A DNA stretch of 64,000 nucleotides from Faecalicatena fissicatena (GTDB taxonomy: Bacteria; Bacillota; Clostridia; Lachnospirales; Lachnospiraceae), in assembly GCA_001028025.1 (NCBI GenBank), contig LDAQ01000012.1, forward strand, positions 4,251 to 68,250. Direction: 5' to 3'. Positions 1-7,004 of this stretch are shown one piece after another; position 1 is the first letter of the stretch; the number at the start of each line of letters is the position of its first letter. The notes below the pieces were generated by a model. It was not told the DNA's origin and did not search any database. It saw only the letters and a program-made list of their open reading frames with translations. The translations under genes were made by a program, and so were the position numbers.

Positions 1-281
1 GCTCCATTCGCAAACCCTGTGGGAAAATGAGAATCATCCAGAATCCAGAGCTTCATATCGCGCGCTTTCGCTTCATCCAGTAAGATATCCATATCCCTCC
101 ACCATCCGTCTCCCATAAAGTCCGGATGGGGGCGCGCTTCCAGGCATACTGCCTGCACCCCTGATTCCTCAATCTTCCCCATATATTCCCGGAGTATCTG
201 TTCGTCTTCTCCGTGCATCCAGAGAAACGGATAAATGTGATTCTCATATCTTCCCTCTAAATTTTCTTTTATCTTCTTCAT
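1..281 (-). CDS. Glycoside hydrolase-like protein, N-terminal part (runs off window)
   Basis: The reverse strand from the ATG at 281 is open to the window edge and gives about 93 residues starting MKKIKENLEGRYENHIYPFLW. The segment with GDGWWRDMDILLDEAK followed by MKLWILDDSHFPTGFANG resembles the N-terminal TIM-barrel strands of large clostridial glycosylhydrolases (including GH106 rhamnosidase-like proteins), where the enzyme chooses which visitor 'ladder' of acidic residues to use; this family call is from memory of the motif, not a search. A TCAGGAGAG ribosome site lies 6-9 bases before the ATG. It follows the PTS gene on the same strand across a terminator-like hairpin, so it may belong to the same sugar locus. 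Most of the protein, including the active site, lies outside the window. Confidence 0.6.
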   Translation of the reverse strand, partial: MKKIKENLEGRYENHIYPFLWMHGEDEQILREYMGKIEESGVQAVCLEARPHPDFMGDGWWRDMDILLDEAKARDMKLWILDDSHFPTGFANG

Positions 282-317
282 ATACGCTCTCTCCTGAATA
301 TGTTCTGTCTGTCCTGC

Positions 318-354
318 AAAAGGCCGTATCCCGAATGTCAGGGAACAGCCTTTT
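318..354 (-). terminator. Terminator-like hairpin after the PTS gene
   Basis: AAAAGGC at 318-324 pairs with GCCTTTT at 348-354, with a further GGGA/TCCC pairing inside. On the reverse strand it lies just beyond the PTS stop and ends in TTTT, so it could end or attenuate PTS transcription before the hydrolase gene. Confidence 0.5.
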
Positions 355-360
355 ATAATT

Positions 361-1722
361 TTAATTCTCAGATTTAGTAATAATAAAACTAATCACAAGT
401 GAGGCTGCGACTGCAACCGCAGAACAAATTGCAAACCATACAACATTCATAGAATCTGTCGGAGAAATCATCATAAATGTCTGGAAGATACCGCCGTTTC
501 CAAATCCCTGCATCGCAGCTCCGGTCGCAGCCAGTATTCCTCCTGCAATGCCTCCGCCTGCAAATGCAGCCATAAACGGTCTCTTCTTCGGAAGTGCAAT
601 GCTGTAAATAATGGGCTCCGTCACACCAAAAAATGCTGTCAGGGCACAGGTTAAGCCCTCCACTCTCTTCGCTTTGTTCTTCTGCTTCAGGGCATATCCA
701 AGGCCTGCACCTGCCAATGCCATAACTGTCATTCCCAAAACGGCATTGATTGGATCCACGCCATTTGTCGCTATGTTATTAATCAGAATCGGAATGAACG
801 CATAATGAAGTCCGAAAATTACTATCACCTGCCAGAAAGCGCCCAGAATCACGCCTGCCACAATCGGGCTGAATGCCCATAACGCATTGGTACCATCTGC
901 CAGCCAACCGGATACAAGGCTCATGACCGGCCCGATCACAAGGAATGTAAGCGGTGTCACGATCACCAGCATCAAAAACGGTACAAACATCATGGACAGC
1001 ATATCCGGCACTACCTTCTTCCAGAACTTTTCCACCTTTGCAGTTACCCACGCGGCGAGCATGGTCGGGAAAATAGAATTCGCATAGCTTGTCAATACAA
1101 TCGGAATACCAAAGAATTTCATTGCCGTGCCGTCATTATAAGCACTTACAATATTCGGATATACAAGAGCCGCACCGATTGCCGCCGTTAAAAATGGATT
1201 CGCACCGAACTGCTTGCCTGCCGAAAATCCGATCAGTATCGGGAAGAAATACATCAGTGCATCTGCTCCCGCATACCAGAGCTGGTATGCTCCGCTGGTG
1301 TCAGCGATCACATTCATTGTCACCAGAAGCGTCAGAATTCCTTTGATCATACCGGATGCAATCAGAAGCCCCATAACGGGGAATACACACCCGGTTATCG
1401 TCTTAAAAAACTTATTGAACAGATTATCGTTCTTCTTCAAATCCTCAGCCACAGCCTCCTGGCTCTCGCCTACTTCCATGCCAAGTATCTTGTTTACTTC
1501 CTCTGCCACTTTCGCTACAGATGTACCGATAATCACCTGGTACTGTCCTCCCTGTTTTACCAGACCTTTAACACCATCCACGGCCTTTACTGCCCCGTCA
1601 TCAGTCATCCCCTCGTCTCGCAGGACAAAACGCAGACGTGTCACGCAATGAGTGATACTGATAATATTCTTTTTGCCTCCAACCTTATCTAATACCTCAG
1701 AAGCCACTTTGTTATAATCCAT
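361..1722 (-). CDS. PTS sugar transporter, EIIBC of the glucose/beta-glucoside/sucrose superfamily
   Basis: This 453-residue membrane protein would import and phosphorylate a sugar at the expense of phosphoenolpyruvate. Residues 1-85 form an EIIB domain with the phospho-cysteine at C26 in ITHCVTRLRF; residues about 105-450 form a multi-helix EIIC domain with the typical GVTEPIIY substrate segment. No EIIA domain is fused, so EIIA must be supplied in trans. The ATG at 1722 follows GGAGAGGAG. The gene diverges from an AraC-family regulator that probably controls it, and a glycoside hydrolase lies downstream. Substrate is not determinable here; beta-glucoside, sucrose or another disaccharide are all possible. 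Confidence 0.9.
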   Translation of the reverse strand: MDYNKVASEVLDKVGGKKNIISITHCVTRLRFVLRDEGMTDDGAVKAVDGVKGLVKQGGQYQVIIGTSVAKVAEEVNKILGMEVGESQEAVAEDLKKNDNLFNKFFKTITGCVFPVMGLLIASGMIKGILTLLVTMNVIADTSGAYQLWYAGADALMYFFPILIGFSAGKQFGANPFLTAAIGAALVYPNIVSAYNDGTAMKFFGIPIVLTSYANSIFPTMLAAWVTAKVEKFWKKVVPDMLSMMFVPFLMLVIVTPLTFLVIGPVMSLVSGWLADGTNALWAFSPIVAGVILGAFWQVIVIFGLHYAFIPILINNIATNGVDPINAVLGMTVMALAGAGLGYALKQKNKAKRVEGLTCALTAFFGVTEPIIYSIALPKKRPFMAAFAGGGIAGGILAATGAAMQGFGNGGIFQTFMMISPTDSMNVVWFAICSAVAVAASLVISFIITKSEN

Positions 1723-1767
1723 ACCGGAACTCCTCTCCTTTACATTACTTTGTCATTTGTCAGGTTA

Positions 1768-1796
1768 ATCATAGCACTTGCTTCCCAGAATTTTAA
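1768..1796 (-). promoter_or_regulatory. Sigma-A-type promoter for the PTS gene
   Basis: Read on the reverse strand, TTAAAA (1791-1796) and TATGAT (1768-1773) are separated by 17 bases, about 45 bases before the PTS start codon. Confidence 0.45.
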
Positions 1797-1817
1797 TAAC
1801 TTTATTTCACGCATTTA

Positions 1818-1845
1818 TTGACCAAACTTCAGCTTCTGTTATAAT
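1818..1845 (+). promoter_or_regulatory. Sigma-A-type promoter for the AraC regulator
   Basis: TTGACC (1818-1823) and TATAAT (1840-1845) with a 16-base spacer, about 40 bases before the AraC start. It sits back to back with the PTS promoter, an arrangement suited to joint control. Confidence 0.6.
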
Positions 1846-1886
1846 ATGATATCAGAGAAAAAATTGCAGGAAAGGCAGGTGTTTTT

Positions 1887-2882
1887 ATGAATATTAATAC
1901 GCTGGACAATCTCCTTAGAAATCTTACCCCACATGAAAAACAATATAAAGAAGGCTCCAGTTACTTTTCATTCCAGGACCTTCCTACTACGGTTCGCAAC
2001 GGCCGGGAAGTCCGGATTATGGATTTTACCACTTCCAGTTTCAGCATAAACAGTAATCTTCTCTACTTAAAAAAACAGTCCCGTTACCAGGCCTGTCCAA
2101 TGCATATCCATAACTGGATTGAAATCAATTATATTTATTCCGGCAGATGTCCCCAGATCATTAACAATGAATCCTATGTTCTGGAAAAAGGACAGGTTGC
2201 CCTCATCGACACCGATACTCCGCACTCCACCGATATTCTCGGTGACGATGATATCATGGTCAGTCTGGTTATCAACAAAGATTATCTGACCAGCAACTTT
2301 TTCAACAGATTTTCGCAGGACAGTATTCTGTCTGCCTTTTTTATCAACGCAATCAGTAAAAACACGCAGCATGACAACTATATCCTTTTTCACTCCGAAC
2401 AGAGCCGGAAGCTGCCGCTGTATTTCAACGAGCTGCTCTGCGAGATGTATGCGCCTTCTATTAACAGCTCCGATATCGTCAACAGCCTTTTCACCCTGAT
2501 TCTGTGTGAGCTGATCAACGTCTACGAAGATGACATGGAACGCCAGAATCTGAATATGAGCCGCAACTCCGTAAGTCCTATCCTGCGGTTTATTGAAGGT
2601 AATTATAACAGCTGCACGCTGGAATCAACGGCCGGCTTTTTTAATATGAACCCAAACTATCTTACAACCCTACTCAAGAAAAGAACCGGGCACTCTTATA
2701 AGGAACTGGTGCAGAGGCAGCGGTTGATCCGCGCCGGCCGGCTTCTGAGGAATACCGATCTGAATGTGACAGATATTGCCAATACGGTGGGCTATGAAAA
2801 TGTAAGCTTTTTTTATAAAAAATTTAAAGAAGAATACGGCTGCTCACCAAAAGAATACCGGCATGCCTTACCTGGAAGATGA
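1887..2882 (+). CDS. AraC-family transcriptional regulator with cupin sensor domain
   Basis: A 331-residue regulator. The N-terminal half contains a cupin-like fold (MHIHNWIEINYIYSGR, then EKGQVALIDTDTPH) that would bind a small ligand; the last 100 residues carry the two helix-turn-helix units of the AraC family (FNMNPNYLTTLLKKRTG and VTDIANTVGYENVSFFYKKF, with the final SPKEYR). The ATG at 1887 follows AGGAAAGGCAGG. It is transcribed away from the PTS EIIBC gene and is the natural candidate to activate that gene and the hydrolase in response to their sugar. The specific ligand is unknown. Confidence 0.9.
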   Translation: MNINTLDNLLRNLTPHEKQYKEGSSYFSFQDLPTTVRNGREVRIMDFTTSSFSINSNLLYLKKQSRYQACPMHIHNWIEINYIYSGRCPQIINNESYVLEKGQVALIDTDTPHSTDILGDDDIMVSLVINKDYLTSNFFNRFSQDSILSAFFINAISKNTQHDNYILFHSEQSRKLPLYFNELLCEMYAPSINSSDIVNSLFTLILCELINVYEDDMERQNLNMSRNSVSPILRFIEGNYNSCTLESTAGFFNMNPNYLTTLLKKRTGHSYKELVQRQRLIRAGRLLRNTDLNVTDIANTVGYENVSFFYKKFKEEYGCSPKEYRHALPGR

Positions 2883-3054
2883 ATCTTCCCGAATCATAAA
2901 ATGCTCCCGCCCCGCATCCTTTCACTGGTATTGTGTGTTCCATTCTCTTCATTGTGTTTACTTCCATTTAAAAAGGCTTATGCCATGGTGACATACGCCC
3001 ATTCTCTTACTTATTTTACTGTAATCAGCCAATATAAAAAACGTAAATATATAA

Positions 3055-4344
3055 TTATCCTCTTTTAAACATTACCTTACTTTCATATTGTTTCAAATCT
3101 TCCAGCCATTCCATCCCGACGAACTTCCCCTTTTTCATGCAGTAATATTCCCAGACAGCATTTACGGGCAGTGACCGGAACTCATCCATCAAAGCCAGGC
3201 GTTTCGTCGTATCTCCGCTGCTTTCCGCCTGCTTCAGTATCTGAGCAGGTTCCAGCAGCGCCCCGAGAAGCGCACGCTCTGTTGCCCGCGTTCCGATTGT
3301 CCAGGCCGCTACCCTGTTTACGGAACCGTCAAAATAGTCTGTGCCGAAGAATGTATCATCCACCACACCGCAGCGCACAATCTCGCGCATCATATCATTG
3401 GTTTTTTCGTCATTAATGACCACATGGTCTGAATCCCACCGTACGCCCCTTGTAAAATGCGCCATTATCTTATCAGAGTAGAGCATCACAGCAGAAATCT
3501 TATCTGCCACAGACTCCTCGCAGTGAAAATGCCCCATATCCAGATTCATAATCGTATTCCCTATTTTTCCGGCGCGCGCATGTCCGTGGTAAGACAGATA
3601 AAAATCATGGGAGCCTACAGTAAAACTCTCCACACCCACACCAAACAATTTTGGTTCCAGTGCATCATATACATATTCCGGTGAAATCTCTTTTGCACTG
3701 AAGATTTCATCAAAGGATTCCAGCATCAGCCGCCTGTAAAGCATCCGGTCGGCAGGCATATCCTTGATTCCGTCCTGTACCCAGGTATTAAATATACATG
3801 GCTGCCCCTGCTCTTTTCCGATATATTCTGAGATTTCTCTAACTGCCTGCATATGCCTGATCCAGAACTTCCGTACTTCTGGTTTTGGATTGGAAATGGT
3901 CAGATTATCTTCTGCCATAGGATGCCCGAAGGTAGTTGCATTCATGTCCAGACCGACTTCTTTGTCTTTAGCCCATGCGGCCCACTTTTTAAAATGGCGG
4001 GGCGCATAGGCATCGCGGTCTATATCTTTTTCATAGTCCTCGCCGTAGCTGGAGTGAAGATTAATCTTGACCTTACCAGGCACATATTCCATGCATTTTT
4101 CCATGTCCATCCGGAGTTCCTCCGCCGTGCGGGGCTTGCCCGGATAATTTCCGGTTGCCATGATTCCTCCGCCGGCACCACCGCCCCGGCGTTCAAAACC
4201 GCCCACGTCATCCCCCTGCCAGCATGGTATGGAGATAGGAATCGTGTCGAACCTGTTCAATACTGCTTCTGTGTCTATCCCATATTCCCCATAGATTTCC
4301 CGGGCATACTCATATGTTTTTTCAATTCTTAATTCTCTGTTCAT
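3055..4344 (-). CDS. rhaA: L-rhamnose isomerase
   Basis: Converts L-rhamnose to L-rhamnulose, the first step of rhamnose catabolism, as a cytoplasmic metal-dependent TIM-barrel enzyme. The protein matches the family along its length, including SIPCWQGDDVGGFE, IMATGNYPGKPRTAEELR, VKINLHSSYGE, FNTWVQDGIKD and MNLDMGHFHCEESV, which carry the metal-binding histidine and acidic residues; length (429 residues) is as usual. I place the start at the ATG at 4344, before which lies a GGAAAGG/TTGGGAAC stretch; an in-frame ATG at 4368 would add eight residues and begins only three bases after the upstream stop. It is the last gene of the rhaB-lacI-rhaA operon. Confidence 0.95.
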   Translation of the reverse strand: MNRELRIEKTYEYAREIYGEYGIDTEAVLNRFDTIPISIPCWQGDDVGGFERRGGGAGGGIMATGNYPGKPRTAEELRMDMEKCMEYVPGKVKINLHSSYGEDYEKDIDRDAYAPRHFKKWAAWAKDKEVGLDMNATTFGHPMAEDNLTISNPKPEVRKFWIRHMQAVREISEYIGKEQGQPCIFNTWVQDGIKDMPADRMLYRRLMLESFDEIFSAKEISPEYVYDALEPKLFGVGVESFTVGSHDFYLSYHGHARAGKIGNTIMNLDMGHFHCEESVADKISAVMLYSDKIMAHFTRGVRWDSDHVVINDEKTNDMMREIVRCGVVDDTFFGTDYFDGSVNRVAAWTIGTRATERALLGALLEPAQILKQAESSGDTTKRLALMDEFRSLPVNAVWEYYCMKKGKFVGMEWLEDLKQYESKVMFKRG

Positions 4345-4371
4345 CTTGAAAGTTCCCAACCTTTCCATCTA

Positions 4372-5349
4372 TTAACAGGATTCCCGTTCGACAACCTCAG
4401 GCATTAACAGCAGCTGGCGCTCCTCCAGCGTCTCCTTATGCAGCATCTTCAGCAGGCACTGAACCGCCGTTGTCCCCAGTTCCTTTTTGGGCTGTGCAAC
4501 GGAAGACAGCACCGGAACAGTGAACCTGGCAGGTGCAATATCATCGAACCCCAGCACCCCCACCTGCTCCGGTACTCGTATGCCATGCCGGATCAGTGCA
4601 TTTAATGCGCCGATTGCAAAATAATCAAAACTCCCAAAAACAGCATCGAATTCCAACTTCTCCTGAAGCATTTTTTCAACTTCCTGGTATGCCCCCTCCA
4701 CTTTCAGTGTGTCTATATTCCGGCAACTAATATATTCTTCGAGGCCCGCCTCCTTCATAGCTGTTTCATATCCCCGGCACCGTTCAATAGAAAACTCATA
4801 CTCCTGATTTCCAAGAAACAGTATTTTCTTATATCCTTTGGAAAGCAGATGCTTTGTCCCCATCATCCCGCCCTGAAAATTATCTGTCCTGACCGTAAAA
4901 AACTCCTGATCCGATACACGGTCGATGCAGACAAGCGGAAGTTTGATTTTTCTAAAATTTGTAAAATCGTTCACTCCTGTCCCGATCAGAATCAGGCCGT
5001 CTATATTCCTTGACATCAGCCTGCGCAGACACTTTTTCTCCCTGCTGGAGCTATTGTCCGAGTTGCAGACCGTCATACAGTAGCCCTGCTGCCCCAGTTC
5101 GTCTTCAATACTGGCCAGAAGATCCACGAAAAACAGATTCTGCAGATCTGATACCACTACTCCGATTGTCTTGGATTGATTAGTCTTCAAACTGCTTGCA
5201 AGAAGATTCGGACAATAATCCAGTTTTTCAATTGCATCTTCGATTCGCTGCAGAGTTTCGGGACGCACAGTCTTCTTCCCGCTTAGGACATAAGATACTG
5301 TACTGACAGAGACTCCTGCCATTTCCGCTACGTCTTTTAAGGTTGCCAT
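4372..5349 (-). CDS. LacI-family regulator of the rhamnose operon
   Basis: A 325-residue LacI/GalR repressor: residues 1-50 form the helix-turn-helix and hinge (MATLKDVAEMAGVSVSTVSY, then LASSLKTNQSKTIGVV), and the rest is a periplasmic-binding-protein-like sensor domain with ILGFDDI-type C-terminal strands (VGVLGFDDIAPARF). It is embedded between rhaB (6-base gap) and rhaA, so it very probably controls its own operon through the two CG-centred inverted repeats in the rhaB promoter region. The effector is presumably rhamnose, rhamnulose or its phosphate (inference). Rhamnose operons in other Firmicutes are often under DeoR or AraC proteins, so the LacI-type control here is a variant. Confidence 0.9.
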   Translation of the reverse strand: MATLKDVAEMAGVSVSTVSYVLSGKKTVRPETLQRIEDAIEKLDYCPNLLASSLKTNQSKTIGVVVSDLQNLFFVDLLASIEDELGQQGYCMTVCNSDNSSSREKKCLRRLMSRNIDGLILIGTGVNDFTNFRKIKLPLVCIDRVSDQEFFTVRTDNFQGGMMGTKHLLSKGYKKILFLGNQEYEFSIERCRGYETAMKEAGLEEYISCRNIDTLKVEGAYQEVEKMLQEKLEFDAVFGSFDYFAIGALNALIRHGIRVPEQVGVLGFDDIAPARFTVPVLSSVAQPKKELGTTAVQCLLKMLHKETLEERQLLLMPEVVERESC

Positions 5350-5355
5350 AAGTTC

Positions 5356-6834
5356 TCACTTTCGTTCTGTTATAATTTTGTATTTCTGATACATCTTATC
5401 CCAGAGTTCCAAATCCTGGGGCTTATATTTTATTATATCAAAGGAGGACTGTATAATGCCAGCATTCTCTTTCTCATTCTGTATTTTTCCCAGCGCTTTC
5501 ATCTGAATCATGGCATTGCCAACCGCTGTTGCCTCAACGGGGCCCGCGCTTACCGTCTTTCCTGTGGCATTTGCTATAAACTGGCAGAACATAGCGTCCC
5601 GCACGGCTCCTCCAAGTAGATACAGTGTATCTGTCTTTTTACCTGTGATCTCCTCTACGTCACAGACCGACTCTTTATATTTGAAAGCAAGAGATTCCAT
5701 GACTGCACGGTAAAAACCTCCCTGAGTCTGGATTTCGTTCTGTTTTGTCCGCACGCAGTACTGATTGACTGCATCCTCCATATCCAGCGGTGCCACAAAA
5801 AGTTCGTCATCTACTTCGATAAAATGAGAAAATGGAGATGCCGCCTCTGCTTCCTTGATCAGATATGTATAATCGATGTTGCTGCCTTTCTTTTCCCAGC
5901 ATTTGCGCAGCTCCTGAATGAGCCACATTCCCATGATCGTCTTAACAAGCTTTATTTTTCCAAAGGCAGCTCCTTCATTCGAAAAGTTTCTGTCGTAGAC
6001 CATATCCGTGACAACCGGCTCATCCATAACCATACCGATGATAGACCATGTACCGGAATTAATAAATACATAATTATCTTCCTGTGCCGGTACTGCATAG
6101 GCCGCGGACGCAGAATCGTGCTGGGCAACAGCGATCAGCGGAATATCTCCTGCTTCCCCGATTCCCGCTAATTTTTTAATCCTCTTTGTCAGATTTCCTT
6201 TCACGGCACCTGTCATGAGCACCTCAGGAAAAACGGATTTTTCCAGCCCTAATTCGTAAAGCACGGATTCTGCCCAGGACTTATTTTTCAGATCATACAT
6301 CTGGGTCGTAGATACGCTTGTATATTCCAGACTCCGCTCTCCTGTCAGAAAATAGCCCAGTACATCCGGCAGCATTAAAAAAGTCTTTTTGCCGGCCGCT
6401 TTTTCAGAATTTCTGTTCTGTATACCCAGGATCTGATACACGGTATTATACCACATGTCCTGCACGCCGGTTTCATAAAACAGCCCCTTTTTCCCAAATA
6501 TATTCCCGGCTTTCTCCATCATACCGATGGCCTGGGTATCCCGGTAATGGTACGGATTCCCCAGTAATTCCCCCTGGCTGTCCAGAAATGCAAAGTCTAC
6601 GCCCCAGGTGTCAATACCGATGGCATCGATCTTCCCGATCTTTTTCTGTGCAATCTGCAGGCCCTTCAGGATCTCATGGAAGATATTAAGAATATCTGTG
6701 TAGAACCTGTCCCCTGCGTAAATTCCTTCATTTAAAAACCTGTGCAGCTCTTCCAGTTCCACTTTTCCGTTCTTCAGTGAAACACTGATAAGTCTTCCGC
6801 TTGACGCTCCCAGATCAACTGCTATTACTTTCAT
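5356..6834 (-). CDS. rhaB: Rhamnulokinase
   Basis: Phosphorylates L-rhamnulose to rhamnulose-1-phosphate with ATP. The 492-residue protein is a FGGY-family sugar kinase: MKVIAVDLGASSGRLI gives the first phosphate loop, IDAIGIDTWGVDFAFLD, NPYHYRD and INSGTWSIIG are characteristic of RhaB, and LGGAVRDAMFCQFIANATG is the C-terminal nucleotide motif. The open frame extends upstream to 6978, but the ATG at 6834 is preceded by AAGGAG and matches the family start. It is the first gene of the operon and is followed after 6 bases by the LacI regulator. The aldolase (RhaD) is not in the window. Confidence 0.95.
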   Translation of the reverse strand: MKVIAVDLGASSGRLISVSLKNGKVELEELHRFLNEGIYAGDRFYTDILNIFHEILKGLQIAQKKIGKIDAIGIDTWGVDFAFLDSQGELLGNPYHYRDTQAIGMMEKAGNIFGKKGLFYETGVQDMWYNTVYQILGIQNRNSEKAAGKKTFLMLPDVLGYFLTGERSLEYTSVSTTQMYDLKNKSWAESVLYELGLEKSVFPEVLMTGAVKGNLTKRIKKLAGIGEAGDIPLIAVAQHDSASAAYAVPAQEDNYVFINSGTWSIIGMVMDEPVVTDMVYDRNFSNEGAAFGKIKLVKTIMGMWLIQELRKCWEKKGSNIDYTYLIKEAEAASPFSHFIEVDDELFVAPLDMEDAVNQYCVRTKQNEIQTQGGFYRAVMESLAFKYKESVCDVEEITGKKTDTLYLLGGAVRDAMFCQFIANATGKTVSAGPVEATAVGNAMIQMKALGKIQNEKENAGIIQSSFDIIKYKPQDLELWDKMYQKYKIITERK

Positions 6835-6859
6835 TTTCGCACACTCCTTCATCTTATAA

Positions 6860-6918
6860 GTGAATCGTTTGACCTGATTATCATAGCACAGTCGGCCGCG
6901 CTTAGTCAATCGTTTCAC
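6860..6918 (-). promoter_or_regulatory. rhaB promoter with two LacI-type operators
   Basis: Two imperfect CG-centred palindromes, GTGAATCGTTTGAC at 6860-6873 and GTCAATCGTTTCAC at 6905-6918, match each other when read on opposite strands (GT[GC]AA[TA]CG pattern typical of LacI-family operators). Their centres are 45 bases apart. Between and overlapping them on the reverse strand is a promoter, TTGACT (6904-6909) and TATGAT (6880-6885) with an 18-base spacer. One operator covers the -35 box and the other lies just after the -10, so binding would block initiation. The embedded LacI protein is the likely ligand (inference). Confidence 0.75.
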
Positions 6919-7004
6919 CATAATTTTTCTTCCGTACCTTACACTTATGACAGAAAGGGAATTTCGAAAAAAGCACACATCAAATATTCAATTTATCAGC
7001 TTTT

